Counted from the first letter of the stretch, positions 1 to 10,043 are shown. The stretch is 38,642 nt of DNA from Saprospiraceae bacterium (GCA_016787525.1 JAEUUP010000104.1:1-38642); one strand, 5' to 3'. Translations and numbers: made by a program. Notes: generated from the sequence alone by a model not told the origin.

Positions 1-1478
1 GCCACATCTTCAAATCGGGCAAAAAAAGTATTTGTTTCATCAAAAATGGCTTTTTCACCTTTATTGGGCGTATTTATTTTACTGTTTCCGAGCCATATTT
101 CATCAAAATAATTAGGCAAAATGATGGTTGAATTGATATAATCATTGATACAATTGTGGTCTTTTTCACCCGAAACCAACATCACAAACTCGTTTTTATT
201 TTGCGCCGCTTGCATAAAAGGCATCAGGTGACGCACTTTACCCCAACCGCCATTTGAAGGATAATTGGGCGGCATCAAATGTTTGAGTTTATCGCCTTTA
301 CCTTCCGCAGCCCAAGTACCATAATGGTCATCTCGCCCTTCAATCACATAAGCGATATTCGGCATTTCAGGAATTTTTGGACTGCTCAGATAAATAACAA
401 AAGGCTTATCGTCGGGGCTATATGCTTGATTGGAGGAAGCTATTGATACTTTCTTTCCGACAAAATCACAAGCAAAGGTATGCGCCAAGCTGTCCCAACG
501 TTGGATAATAAATCTGTTTTTGTGCTGCATTAAAGTTTTTTGCTGTTTTGATAAACCTACATTTTTTAAAGCAGAAAAACAGATTTGATGAAATAGATGT
601 GTATTGTTATTTTCTCTTCCGAGCAAAGGATTAAAGTATTTTTCTTCCAATAAATCTCGACTGAAAACCCGATTATAATCCCGACTATGCGCCCCTGCAA
701 GATAACCACCCACAGGATTATAATGTGCCGCTATATCGGTGAGGAAAAATTGGAGTGCGTCACCCGCCTTTGCTTTAATGTCTGTATCTGTTGAGAAAGT
801 ATAAAGTAAAAGTAGCGATTCCAAGTCCACGCCGCAATAGGTCGGGCTATCATATTCCCGATTGCCGTAATGGGCAACGTGGTTCAACCAAACATTAAAA
901 GCCGTTCGTCCTTCTTCAATTACTGAGGGGGTCTTATAAACCTGCCCCAACGCTACAAAATTCCAGACCCGCATCAAATAAATATTCGTATAACTGATGC
1001 GGACAGGTTGGCGGCGAATCCCTTTTAAGGCATATTCAAATATTGTATCCAATGTTTTTTTCGCTTCGGGCGATAGTCTGTCATCAAACAGGAGTTTTAT
1101 TAAAATGCCATATTGGACACAAAATTCAACATTATTGCCATCGCCTACATCATTACTTGTTTCCGTCCAATTCCAATACATATTGCCAAAACTGGGTGCA
1201 GTAGGTTCGGTTATGACACGAGTAAGCAGTTTTTTTAAAAGTCCTTCTATGTCTTCGGGTTTTAAAAAATGTGTATCCAAAGCATCCAATAAAAACATAT
1301 AACAATCCCGAACAGCTAACTGAGGTATTGGTTTTTGTGCGGCTGCCCATTCACGTTCCAAAATTGCTTTTCGCGCTGTAGGATTGGGCATTTTAGGAAT
1401 GGAAAAAGGATTTTTTTGTGCGGATAGAGGTACTTTTAAACCTATCAGAAGGATTAAAAGCAAAGGATATTTTTTCAT
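1..1478 (-). CDS. Secreted all-helical protein, probably glycan-active (partial, C-terminus outside window)
   Basis: An open frame runs from ATG at 1476-1478 leftward through the window edge without a stop, giving at least 492 residues. The N-terminus is a clear signal peptide (MKKYPLLLILLIG, then LSAQ before the likely cleavage site). The rest is rich in helices with aromatic and acidic clusters such as YDSPTYCGVDLESLLLLY and LAGAHSRDYNR, which suggests an alpha/alpha-toroid fold as in many polysaccharide lyases and hydrolases. I do not recognise a named family. It is the last visible gene of the leftward glycan-degradation series, 57 bp after the cytochrome gene. A copy of the TACTGAGGGGG motif lies inside it at 921-931 and encodes Pro-Ser-Val. 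The enzyme role is inferred from context. Confidence 0.7.
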   Translation of the reverse strand, partial: MKKYPLLLILLIGLKVPLSAQKNPFSIPKMPNPTARKAILEREWAAAQKPIPQLAVRDCYMFLLDALDTHFLKPEDIEGLLKKLLTRVITEPTAPSFGNMYWNWTETSNDVGDGNNVEFCVQYGILIKLLFDDRLSPEAKKTLDTIFEYALKGIRRQPVRISYTNIYLMRVWNFVALGQVYKTPSVIEEGRTAFNVWLNHVAHYGNREYDSPTYCGVDLESLLLLYTFSTDTDIKAKAGDALQFFLTDIAAHYNPVGGYLAGAHSRDYNRVFSRDLLEEKYFNPLLGRENNNTHLFHQICFSALKNVGLSKQQKTLMQHKNRFIIQRWDSLAHTFACDFVGKKVSIASSNQAYSPDDKPFVIYLSSPKIPEMPNIAYVIEGRDDHYGTWAAEGKGDKLKHLMPPNYPSNGGWGKVRHLMPFMQAAQNKNEFVMLVSGEKDHNCINDYINSTIILPNYFDEIWLGNSKINTPNKGEKAIFDETNTFFARFEDV

Positions 1479-1535
1479 TTTGCCTATATGATTCGTTAAG
1501 ATTAGGTTCTTGAATGAAAATACTAAGGGGGTATT

Positions 1536-3785
1536 TCATCGTTCAAAAGCTGTTTCAAGCAATGTTTTTTCCGTAAAAAGCATACCATCTGAAGGCTTTT
1601 TATCTCTCATTTTTTTAACTTCTGTGGCGGAAATACTCTTTCCTTGCTTCGCAAAAGCATTTTGTGTAAATTTTATGATGTCGGCAATATCTTGGTCGCT
1701 CAAAGATTTATTATTAGCCAACCCTGGCATATCATTGTTTAATTGATATAATTTTCCACCAACGTTGATAGGCCCACTTAAACCATGTAAAACAATAGCC
1801 GTCAATCGGTGTATCGAACCATCAATATATTCCGAGCCTTTGAGAGGCGGTGCTAAGTCTTGAATCCCTTTGCCATCCGCCCCATGACAAGTGGCGCAGA
1901 TACTTCTGAACAATTGTAAACCCCGTGTTCTATCATCCACAGTATTTTTTTCCTTAACAAAAATGGAATTCATTTCTTTTTTCTGACGATTTGACACAGC
2001 TGTTGTCAGATTGCTTTTTAGGGTTGCATTGGGTTTCATGGTATTGAGATACATTTCCTCTTTACCTTCCAAGCTACTGATGATGGCTTCTTGAAATATT
2101 TTTTGTTGAGGATATTTTTTATCCATTTCAGATAAAATAGGCAAAAAAGCAGCTTCCGATACATTTAACCACGCTGCCAATGACAGCGGCACATAAAGGT
2201 CTATGGTTTCATTGTTTTGAGCCAATAATTGCGCACAAAGGGTTTTCATTTTGTCCACATTTTGCATAGATGCAAAACGCTCTAAAAGACCCAAAGCGTG
2301 GGCAATGGTTTCAGGTTGCTTAGATTGGCTGATAATCGTGTGTAAAATATCGAAAGAAAGGGCATTTGTACCTTCTAAAACATACAACGCATGTATAGAC
2401 GTAGCAAAAGGATTGTCCATTGTCGTTAAAGCCAATATATCTTTTGTAATGGATTTGTCTTTCTTTTGAATCAATAATTGCTGCGCCCTATCTCTCAACC
2501 AACCATTTGGATGACTCAAAAAAGCCACGAGTTCCTTGTTTGTCGCTTTGGATAAATCGGGGACGGAATTCAGTTTTGTTGTTTTATGCGATACTTTCAA
2601 AATACGCCCTGCATTTTGTAAAGTATCTAATTTCTTTTTCGCCAATTCTTCGGTCAAATATTGCGAAATATAAGCTTTGTGCTGAATGATACCCCTGTGC
2701 ATATCTACGATATACATCGCACCATCGGGACCCGTGAATAAGTTGACAGGACGAAAACCTTCATCGGTAGATGCTATAAACTCCTTGCCTTCAATGGCTT
2801 GATTGGCTTTAGTTTGCAGTGTTTTAAAATCTAAAATATTCCGTTTAATCAAATTGGCTTCAGGTACACAGACGAAAGCATTTAGATTATACGCCTCGGG
2901 GAAAGCCCCTCCCCTATACACCAAAGGACCACAAGCCGCCGTCACTTCTTTCAAATAACCTTTTTCATCTAAAACGCCTTTTATGTAGCCTCGATTAACA
3001 GAAGTTGGGTGGCTTGGAAAGACTCTATTACTTGCCAATCGTTGATTTTCACTTAAAACAGGCTTAAAATACTTATTTTTTATGACTTTATTGGGCAAAA
3101 CATAGTCTCCTTTGATATTGGTGCTGTTGTCATTATAGTACAGTCTGCCAAAATTATCTTTTGTAATGCCCCATTGTCCTCTATTAGACGTTGGTTCTTT
3201 GAGCCATTTGCCGTTTTTGCGTTGATACCTAAAATTGTAATTGGCGTTATAAATCCAATTGTCAATGTGCATCATCAAACCGTTTGATGAATGTTCCACA
3301 TTGCCCCCTTCTGCATAAATTGGGTCAACCAATGTCTTTTTACCAGGCTTATCCTTTTTAATATCAACGAACCACAGTTTAGCACCATCGGTGTATAACA
3401 AACCGCCATACACATGCGCTATACTTCTTGGCAATACCAATTTATCCAAAAATACTTTAGCATGGTCAATAATACCATCTTTATCCAAGTCTTCTAAAAT
3501 TGAAATCCTGCCATTGGGTTCTTCTTCGCCGATACCTTCCAAATTGGGCATATAACCTCTCATTTCCACGACCCACATCCTGCCTTTATCATCGAAATCC
3601 ATACCAACAGGGGCTGTCAAAAAAGGTTCGGAAGCGATACAATTTAGCTCAAACCCTTCTTCAATAGTATAGTTTTCTAATGAAATTTTAGGTTCTTCAT
3701 AAGAGAGAAAAGTAAATCCTGCAAAAGCAAGAGAAAGTAATAATACGGGAAAAAATGCTGTTTTAAATTGTTTTTTAATTGCCAT
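1536..3785 (-). CDS. Secreted PVC-type c-type cytochrome with beta-propeller and HEAT-like region
   Basis: The 749-residue protein starts with a signal or anchor peptide (about residues 8-28). Residues about 35-400 resemble the propeller of the membrane-bound dehydrogenase/PVC-type haem-binding family, with repeated strand motifs such as GMDFDDKGRMWVVEMRGY and TGPDGAMYIVDMHRG. A helical HEAT-like stretch follows (about 415-600). The C-terminal cytochrome c domain carries the haem motif CATCH at 630-634 and a plausible axial Met686 in NNDMPG. Such proteins act in the periplasm and are thought to oxidise sugars or pass electrons; the substrate is unknown. Its place beside glycosidases and a double DUF1080 protein suggests an oxidative sugar step. 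No TACTGAGGGG core lies inside, but copies flank it at 1521 (variant) and 3829. Confidence 0.85.
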   Translation of the reverse strand: MAIKKQFKTAFFPVLLLSLAFAGFTFLSYEEPKISLENYTIEEGFELNCIASEPFLTAPVGMDFDDKGRMWVVEMRGYMPNLEGIGEEEPNGRISILEDLDKDGIIDHAKVFLDKLVLPRSIAHVYGGLLYTDGAKLWFVDIKKDKPGKKTLVDPIYAEGGNVEHSSNGLMMHIDNWIYNANYNFRYQRKNGKWLKEPTSNRGQWGITKDNFGRLYYNDNSTNIKGDYVLPNKVIKNKYFKPVLSENQRLASNRVFPSHPTSVNRGYIKGVLDEKGYLKEVTAACGPLVYRGGAFPEAYNLNAFVCVPEANLIKRNILDFKTLQTKANQAIEGKEFIASTDEGFRPVNLFTGPDGAMYIVDMHRGIIQHKAYISQYLTEELAKKKLDTLQNAGRILKVSHKTTKLNSVPDLSKATNKELVAFLSHPNGWLRDRAQQLLIQKKDKSITKDILALTTMDNPFATSIHALYVLEGTNALSFDILHTIISQSKQPETIAHALGLLERFASMQNVDKMKTLCAQLLAQNNETIDLYVPLSLAAWLNVSEAAFLPILSEMDKKYPQQKIFQEAIISSLEGKEEMYLNTMKPNATLKSNLTTAVSNRQKKEMNSIFVKEKNTVDDRTRGLQLFRSICATCHGADGKGIQDLAPPLKGSEYIDGSIHRLTAIVLHGLSGPINVGGKLYQLNNDMPGLANNKSLSDQDIADIIKFTQNAFAKQGKSISATEVKKMRDKKPSDGMLFTEKTLLETAFER

Positions 3786-3886
3786 TTTTAAAAAATTATT
3801 TAGGGCTTTTACAATTTTTATGGAAAAATACTGAGGGGGTCATACTTTTCCCTTACGTGTTTCTCATATAAATTGTCAATACCCAA

Positions 3887-5893
3887 TTATTTTACCTTTT
3901 TCATCTGCAATAACACCACGCCATGATGCCGAATATCCGTTTTAAAAGCATCTTTAAAATTGCCTAAATCCTTTTGTCGCCAGACATCTCTTAGTTTAAA
4001 AGTACCTTTCAAACCAATTTTTGCAAAGTCAAAGGTAAATAATTTTGGTGTTTCCGTACCCCAACGAAAATGAGATTCGGGTGTTTTCCCATAATCGGCG
4101 GTATTAAATAGACCAACGGCATAAGAACCATCTTCTAAAGGTTTCATCCATATTTGTACACCATTTTCTTCCACGACAAGTCGGGCAGCTTTGCCCAAAG
4201 GGTCTTGATTGATGGCAATCACTTCATCATTTGTCAATAAATTCAAGGTAAAAGCGTCCAATTGTTCAATCGGACAACCAATCAACATCGGTGCTGCCAA
4301 TAAGCTGAAAATACTCACATGGCTATATTGCTCATCGGGCGTTAATCGTGTTGGGTGCATTTCAGGACCAATCGTTACATTGCCCAATATCATCATATCG
4401 GGGTCAGCCCAATGCCCATGACCTGTGTAGGGCGACCATTTATCAAGCGAAAAAGCAGTGAGAAAAAGACTTGTCCAACTGTCTTTTATATCGGGGCCCG
4501 TGCGGTACATATTGGTTAAACGTGCCCAGTCGGTTACTTTTTCAAAGGGTGCATTATTAGAAATACTGAAAACAATATCCCGACCCGATTGCTTTAAAGC
4601 GGTGGACATGCGTTCTGTGGAATTGACATCAATCCGCCAATCGTATTTCAAAAAATCAACACCCCAAATTGCCATTTGTCGGGCATCATTTGTTTCAAAT
4701 CGGTATGGAGCAATGCGATTGAATGCCCGTCTGTTTTTGGCGATAGAATCATGTGTTTCGCCACCTTTTTCAAAGTCAGAACTCGCTCCAACATAACCCG
4801 CATAACTCGCTATATAAGGTGTCGAATACAAGCCCGCTTTCAAACCAAGCGAATGTATATAATCCACCATTTCTTTAAATTTCGGGAATTTTTCATTGGG
4901 TTGCAAGGCGGTCAAATCTCCTGTTCTGATGCCCTGCCAAGCGTCGTCAATATTGATATACGTCCAACCGTGGTCACGCAAACCCATTTTTACCATCGCA
5001 TCAGCAGAGGCAATGACTTTTTCTCTATCAATTTGTGCTGCCCATGAGTTCCAACCATTCCAACCTATCGGCGGGGTGAGAGCGATGGTATCGCCAATAA
5101 CGATTTTAAGGGATTTCGTGGCTTCGCCAAATTTATTTTTTGCTTTTAAAACGGTAGAATAAGTGCCTTTTTGCGCTATTTTACCTGAAATAATGCCCGT
5201 TTGTGTATCTATTGACAAACCTTTTGGTAGATTTTTTACTGAAAAAACCATTGGGCGTTCACCTGTTGCAGCAATAGTATAAAGCACAGGATTGTTCGGC
5301 GTTGCGCCAAATAGTTTTGCTGAGTTGATTTTGGGTGCTGATACTGAGGGGGGTGTCAAAATGTATTTTTCATCTGTATTTTTAACGTGTTCGGGTTGAT
5401 AATTGTCTATCATTTCCAATTTGGCATTCACCCAATTACAATACGTTCTTTTATTGCCCACGCCGCCCACACTATCTTTTACCAAAAGCCCTAACTGTTT
5501 GATGCCTTTTAGGTCAATATCTATCGGCACAGGCGTATCGCCAATGCGCATTTTTTCGCTTTTAAACAATACTTTACCATCTCCTAAAACATAAAAAGAG
5601 AGCGCAATATCCTTATTGCCTGCATCATCTGCGCCGACTAAAGCCGAAAACCTTGTGGCGTGTTTGTCTAATAAAAATACAAGTACGCAGGGCGATTGTG
5701 CGCCAAGACCTCTTGTGTATTTTACCCCATTGAATTGCAAAGTATCCCGCATATAATTGCCTTTTGCTTGAACAGGTCGAATGCCTTCCGAGTAGGTTTG
5801 GATAGTTAAGTCGTCTAACCATACGGTGTTTGCTTTTTGTGCAGACACGGCAATAGATAGGCTGACAAAGAATCCTGCCAGTAGTTTTATCAT
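3887..5893 (-). CDS. GH27 alpha-galactosidase with NPCBM-like and Ig-like N-terminal domains (paralog 1)
   Basis: The 668-residue protein has a signal peptide (1-18), an NPCBM-like carbohydrate-binding domain (about 21-162), a putative Ig-like linker domain (about 178-268) and a GH27 (beta/alpha)8 catalytic domain from LTPPIGWNGWNSW at about 272. The nucleophile should be Asp418 in LKYDW and the acid/base Asp468 in RTGPD; DDAW at 316-319 lines the galactose pocket in this family. It should release terminal alpha-galactose, though GH27 also includes alpha-N-acetylgalactosaminidases and isomaltodextranases. It is closely similar to the protein at 6449-8449 and probably arose by tandem duplication. 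A TACTGAGGGGGGT motif copy (5342-5354) encodes the Pro-Pro-Ser-Val linker between the two N-terminal domains. Confidence 0.93.
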   Translation of the reverse strand: MIKLLAGFFVSLSIAVSAQKANTVWLDDLTIQTYSEGIRPVQAKGNYMRDTLQFNGVKYTRGLGAQSPCVLVFLLDKHATRFSALVGADDAGNKDIALSFYVLGDGKVLFKSEKMRIGDTPVPIDIDLKGIKQLGLLVKDSVGGVGNKRTYCNWVNAKLEMIDNYQPEHVKNTDEKYILTPPSVSAPKINSAKLFGATPNNPVLYTIAATGERPMVFSVKNLPKGLSIDTQTGIISGKIAQKGTYSTVLKAKNKFGEATKSLKIVIGDTIALTPPIGWNGWNSWAAQIDREKVIASADAMVKMGLRDHGWTYINIDDAWQGIRTGDLTALQPNEKFPKFKEMVDYIHSLGLKAGLYSTPYIASYAGYVGASSDFEKGGETHDSIAKNRRAFNRIAPYRFETNDARQMAIWGVDFLKYDWRIDVNSTERMSTALKQSGRDIVFSISNNAPFEKVTDWARLTNMYRTGPDIKDSWTSLFLTAFSLDKWSPYTGHGHWADPDMMILGNVTIGPEMHPTRLTPDEQYSHVSIFSLLAAPMLIGCPIEQLDAFTLNLLTNDEVIAINQDPLGKAARLVVEENGVQIWMKPLEDGSYAVGLFNTADYGKTPESHFRWGTETPKLFTFDFAKIGLKGTFKLRDVWRQKDLGNFKDAFKTDIRHHGVVLLQMKKVK

Positions 5894-5982
5894 TTTATAT
5901 AGCTTTTGATTTAGAAATACCCCTCAGTATTTTTTGGGTTTTTGGTAAGAACAGTTTTTATTAAGTAGCAAGAACAAATTTC

Positions 5983-6345
5983 TTATTTGCCCTTTTTCAC
6001 ATCAATTATTAACCAATCATCAAATGAATCACCCTCCATATTAGTATCAAGTTCATAATATCCAATTGGTTTAAGTCTTTTTACATAATCAGGATTTTCT
6101 TTGTTTTGATACAAACCAATCTTCGTTTTTACAAATATTATGTTATACAAGTAATGTTCGAAGATTAAGTCATGTTGCATGAATTCAAGTCGTATTTCAT
6201 CAATAGAAAACCCTCCAAGTCCATCAGAATCATCAGCTATACAATGCTCCATAGCCTTCATACAAGAGTCAATAGCTTCTTGCTTAAGTTTATATTTTTC
6301 TGAAAACTCTTTTAATGTTTGATGTATTTCTTCTGTTGTCATCAA
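5983..6345 (-). CDS. Small hypothetical protein between the two GH27 genes
   Basis: The 120-residue protein has no signal peptide and looks cytoplasmic. It opens with MMTTEEIHQTLKEF, so translation may begin at the second Met (6342). The first half is helical and acidic; the second half has short strands and ends in a lysine-rich tail. I do not recognise a family. It lies between two tandem glycosidase paralogs that are secreted, is more A/T-rich than they are, and contains no TACTGAGGGG core. These points suggest a later insertion, possibly a single-domain accessory or immunity-like gene, but nothing in the sequence proves that. Confidence 0.6.
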   Translation of the reverse strand: MMTTEEIHQTLKEFSEKYKLKQEAIDSCMKAMEHCIADDSDGLGGFSIDEIRLEFMQHDLIFEHYLYNIIFVKTKIGLYQNKENPDYVKRLKPIGYYELDTNMEGDSFDDWLIIDVKKGK

Positions 6346-6448
6346 ATAACTTTATGTGTTTTAAAACATTGGTTCTTTAAATATTCTTGTAGTTGATGCT
6401 AACAACAATTTCTCATTAAAAATTCCACTTTCCGCAGGTTTTTATACC

Positions 6449-8449
6449 TCAATTTTTTAATTCCATCTGCAACAACACAACCCCATGATGCCGAATATCT
6501 GTTTTAAATATATCTTTAAAATTACCTAAATCCTTCTGCCGCCAAACATCCCTTAGTTTAAAATTACCTTTTAAACCTATTTTATTAAAATCAAAAGTGA
6601 AAGATTTGGGCATTTCATCACCCCAACGGAAATAAGATTCGGGTGTTTTTCCATAATCACCTACATTGAATAAACCAACAGCATACGAACCATCTTCCAA
6701 CGGTTTCATCCATATTTGTACGCCATTTTCTTCTGCTACAAGTCGGGCAGACTTGCCCAAAGGGTCTTGATTGATAGCGATAACTTCATCATTTGTGAGT
6801 AAGTTCAAGGTAAAAGGGTCTAATTGTTCAATCGGACAACCAATCAATAAAGGGGCAGCCAACAAACTAAAAAGGCTGACATGACTGTATTGTTCATCGG
6901 GCGTTAATCTCGTAGGATGCAAACTTGTGCCTGTGGTGACATTGCCCAATATCATCATATCAGGGTCAAGCCAATGCCCATGACCGCCGTAAGGACTCCA
7001 ATTATCCAAAGTAAAAGCGGATACATAAAGACTTAGCCACGAATCCCGAATATCGGGCCCCGTTCGGAAAGTATTGGTCAAACGCACCCAATCTTTAACA
7101 TTGGAAAATGGCGCAGAATTGGAAATACTATACACAATATCTCGCCCCGATTGTTTTAAAGCATTCGACATGCGTTCCGCAGAAGGAACTTCGATACGCC
7201 AATCGTATTTCAAATAATCAATGCCCCAAGCTGCCATTTGTAAAGCATCTTCCTTTTCAAAAGTGTATTTGCCAACATACCGATAAGCGCGTTTATTGTT
7301 TTTAATAGAGTCCAAATATTCTCCTTTTTCATGGTTTGATGAACCGCCGACATAACCCGCATAACTCGAAATCATCGGCGTTGAGTAAACACCTACTTTT
7401 AAACCCAAACTATGAATATAATCTACCATTTCTTTGAATTTGGGGAATTTCTCATTGGGTTGAATAGCGTTGAATTGACCGCCACGCTGCCCTTGCCAAG
7501 CGTCGTCAATATTAATATATGTCCAACCATGATGATTTAAACCCATTTTTACCATTGCTTCGGCGGAGGCAATCACCTTTTCCCTATCAATTTCTCTTGC
7601 CCATGAATTCCAACCATTCCAACCAATCGGCGGTGTGAGAGCAATGGTATCGCCTATTTGTATGGTGAGTTCTTTTGCCGTTTCACCCAATGCGTTTTTG
7701 GCAAATAAAGTTGTTTTATAACTGCCTCGTTTTGCTATTTTACCCGTAATAATCCCTGTTTTTGTATCTAAAAAAAGCCCTTTCGGTAGATTTTTAGCGG
7801 AAAAAGACATTGGGCGTTCACCTGTTGCAGCGATGGTGTAAAGCACAGGATTATTGGGTCTTGCGCCAAATAGCTTCGGAGAATTGATTTTTGGTGTTTT
7901 TAGGGAGGGGGGTGTTAAAATGTATTTTTCATCTGTATTTGGTATGTTTTGTGGCTTAAAACCGTCTTCCATAATGAATTGTGCATTTGCCCAATTGGTA
8001 TAATCCATTGTCACCTTTGCATCTACTGTAACCAAAAGCCCTAAACGTTTGATGCCAATCAGATTCACTTTGACCTGTTTGGGTTCATCGCCGAGCTTTA
8101 TATCACCGCTGTCAAACAGTGTTTTTCTATCACCCACCACATAAAAACGATGCGGCAAATCCTTCATCCCCTTATCATCTACCCCCACTACGGCAGAAAA
8201 TTCAGTCGCATGACCATCCAAATAAAAAGATAAAACGCTTGTCGAATTGACACCCACGCCACGTTTAAAAGTAACACCTTTCATGCGCATCGAATCGTTG
8301 CCCGCATTCAACTTCGCAGATACTGAGGGGATGCCTTCCGAAAAAGATTTTATGATTAAATCATCTAACCAAATTGTATTGTTTTTTTGACTAAAAAGGG
8401 TCGTGTTAATACACAACCCGATAACAAGCAACGCAATTATTTTATTCAT
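6449..8449 (-). CDS. GH27 alpha-galactosidase with NPCBM-like and Ig-like N-terminal domains (paralog 2)
   Basis: I place the start at ATG 8447-8449 rather than the longer in-frame ATG at 8486-8488. The internal Met begins a proper signal peptide (MNKIIALLVIGLCIN) and follows the esterase stop by 13 bp instead of overlapping it. The domain order matches the paralog at 3887-5893: NPCBM-like, Ig-like, then GH27 catalytic domain. The nucleophile Asp lies in YLKYDW (residue 416 from this start) and the acid/base Asp in RTGPD (466). The close spacing suggests one transcript with the esterase. A motif copy at 8321-8330 encodes Pro-Ser-Val where the paralog has Arg-Pro-Val, with no length change. 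The paralog's other motif site is absent here (near 7901-7912). Confidence 0.93.
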   Translation of the reverse strand: MNKIIALLVIGLCINTTLFSQKNNTIWLDDLIIKSFSEGIPSVSAKLNAGNDSMRMKGVTFKRGVGVNSTSVLSFYLDGHATEFSAVVGVDDKGMKDLPHRFYVVGDRKTLFDSGDIKLGDEPKQVKVNLIGIKRLGLLVTVDAKVTMDYTNWANAQFIMEDGFKPQNIPNTDEKYILTPPSLKTPKINSPKLFGARPNNPVLYTIAATGERPMSFSAKNLPKGLFLDTKTGIITGKIAKRGSYKTTLFAKNALGETAKELTIQIGDTIALTPPIGWNGWNSWAREIDREKVIASAEAMVKMGLNHHGWTYINIDDAWQGQRGGQFNAIQPNEKFPKFKEMVDYIHSLGLKVGVYSTPMISSYAGYVGGSSNHEKGEYLDSIKNNKRAYRYVGKYTFEKEDALQMAAWGIDYLKYDWRIEVPSAERMSNALKQSGRDIVYSISNSAPFSNVKDWVRLTNTFRTGPDIRDSWLSLYVSAFTLDNWSPYGGHGHWLDPDMMILGNVTTGTSLHPTRLTPDEQYSHVSLFSLLAAPLLIGCPIEQLDPFTLNLLTNDEVIAINQDPLGKSARLVAEENGVQIWMKPLEDGSYAVGLFNVGDYGKTPESYFRWGDEMPKSFTFDFNKIGLKGNFKLRDVWRQKDLGNFKDIFKTDIRHHGVVLLQMELKN

Positions 8450-8462
8450 TTTTCTTATGATT

Positions 8463-9977
8463 TTATTTATTTGCCACCTTTTCACCAATCAAAGTCAGCA
8501 CCGCTTTGTCGCTCCACTCCTGCCCATGACCTGCCATCGCTGTGAATGAAATCTTAGCATCTGACTTCGGGTTTTCTGTTTTATCCAAAAATTTTTGCAA
8601 AAAACGGGTTGCTACATTTGAATACAAACCGTCCATATCACCCATCCAAATCCATATTTTGCCTTGCAATTTAGGGCCCAATATTGTCCAATTTTTTTCT
8701 AAAACCTTTTTTAAATCATATTTTTCCCATTGTTTGGCAATGTCGTGGTCTATTTTGCCTGTGTTTGGGTCAAACATTAAGGAAGGCAAACCATCTTTAC
8801 CTTTTGGTCCAAAAACGGCATTGTACGCACCGAATTGACCGCCCGAAACCAAGTAATTGCCTGTGCGACTGTTGAGATTTTCACCTGCAATCCAATCACG
8901 CATCGAAAAAGTGGGTTCGCCATAAATTGTTCTTCTGCCAGGTTGCAAGTAGCCAAATCTATTGTAAAAAATAGATTCATCTTCGTAGATATTAATCAAT
9001 CCATAATGTTCAAAGTCCACAGGGTCAGGACTATACGACCAAGTGCCGTCAAAAAAATCGGGATAAAAGATTTGCAAACCCAACGACACCCAACCGCCTG
9101 TCGAATTGCCTGTCAAAAAACGCATTTTAGAATCCGTTTTGTAGCGCACTTGTTTTTCAATTTCGGGAATCAATTCTTCGGTCAAAGCTTTGCCACAAGG
9201 GCCATTGTTTTCGGAATCCATCTGATAGGTATCGCCGTAAGGGCCTTGTGAATCGAGGAAAACATAGATAATTTGCGGTGCAGTCTTCGTAAACCACCAA
9301 TCTGTGAAGGCTTTATTACTGATTAAACCATTGATTGCCGTGTATCGTCCATTCAATCCCGCTGCCCGATAACAGATTGGATACGTCTTTTCTAGATTGT
9401 CAAAATAACCCGAAGGCAATAAAATAGCCGCTTTCAAATAGCGTGCTTTACCTGAAAACGCTGAAAGATATGTGCTTTTGATTTCAACTGTTTTGACAAA
9501 CGGATGAGAAACAACCGTCGCAGGTGGAATGATTTTATTGAGCGTCAAATTGAGTTGAAGCGTGTTTGAAAACAAAACCGAATCCACATTGCTGTACAAA
9601 TTACCCGACACGTTTTCTGAACCATCATCCACATTTTGCTTGTAAACAACTTGAAAATAATACTTTTCAGAAGCATTGCCTTTCAATTTATCCAAACCAA
9701 TGTTCAACACATTTTTGTCTTTCGCATCCAAAACAAACGGCTTGGAAACGTCCCAATACTGAGGGGTCACGCCAAAAGCAATTTCGGAACGCAGACGTGG
9801 CTCTCTATCCGTTTGTTTTGTTACGTGCAAGATTAACCGCCCACCTTGTATGAATGATTCTTTGATTTCTGGCGCAACTGTAATGTTTAATTTCCAAGAA
9901 ACCGCTTCTTGTGCGTGTGCAAAAGTTATTGCGAAAAGGAAAAGGAGCAATAAAAAAGAGTCTTTCGTTTTTTTCAT
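8463..9977 (-). CDS. Secreted alpha/beta-hydrolase esterase, CE1/esterase-D-like
   Basis: The 504-residue protein has a signal peptide (MKKTKDSFLLLLFLFAITFA, cleavage near AHAQ), a beta-rich N-terminal domain of about 150 residues, and an alpha/beta-hydrolase domain of the enterochelin-esterase/CE1 type. The nucleophile elbow is GNSTGG with Ser292, and the catalytic His is probably His484 in GHGQEW. GDMDG near 447 could supply the acid. It probably removes acyl groups such as acetyl or feruloyl from a plant polysaccharide in the periplasm, opening it to the GH27 enzymes encoded 13 bp downstream. The ester bond attacked is inferred. One motif copy inside (9757-9767) encodes Thr-Pro-Gln-Tyr; a second lies just upstream of the start (9992-10003). 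Confidence 0.85.
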   Translation of the reverse strand: MKKTKDSFLLLLFLFAITFAHAQEAVSWKLNITVAPEIKESFIQGGRLILHVTKQTDREPRLRSEIAFGVTPQYWDVSKPFVLDAKDKNVLNIGLDKLKGNASEKYYFQVVYKQNVDDGSENVSGNLYSNVDSVLFSNTLQLNLTLNKIIPPATVVSHPFVKTVEIKSTYLSAFSGKARYLKAAILLPSGYFDNLEKTYPICYRAAGLNGRYTAINGLISNKAFTDWWFTKTAPQIIYVFLDSQGPYGDTYQMDSENNGPCGKALTEELIPEIEKQVRYKTDSKMRFLTGNSTGGWVSLGLQIFYPDFFDGTWSYSPDPVDFEHYGLINIYEDESIFYNRFGYLQPGRRTIYGEPTFSMRDWIAGENLNSRTGNYLVSGGQFGAYNAVFGPKGKDGLPSLMFDPNTGKIDHDIAKQWEKYDLKKVLEKNWTILGPKLQGKIWIWMGDMDGLYSNVATRFLQKFLDKTENPKSDAKISFTAMAGHGQEWSDKAVLTLIGEKVANK

Positions 9978-10043
9978 TATAAGTCGTTTTATACTGAGGG
10001 GGTGCGTTTCTCGCTATGATAGACTCTGCCCAAAAGTCAGCCC

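Noticed and set aside
7901-7912. TAGGGAGGGGGG in GH27 paralog 2 as a motif copy
   Set aside because: It lacks the CTGA core. It is the homologous position of the paralog 1 copy and shows the state without the motif.
8450-8488. Longer start for GH27 paralog 2
   Set aside because: It would overlap the esterase gene and bury the signal peptide behind 13 charged residues.
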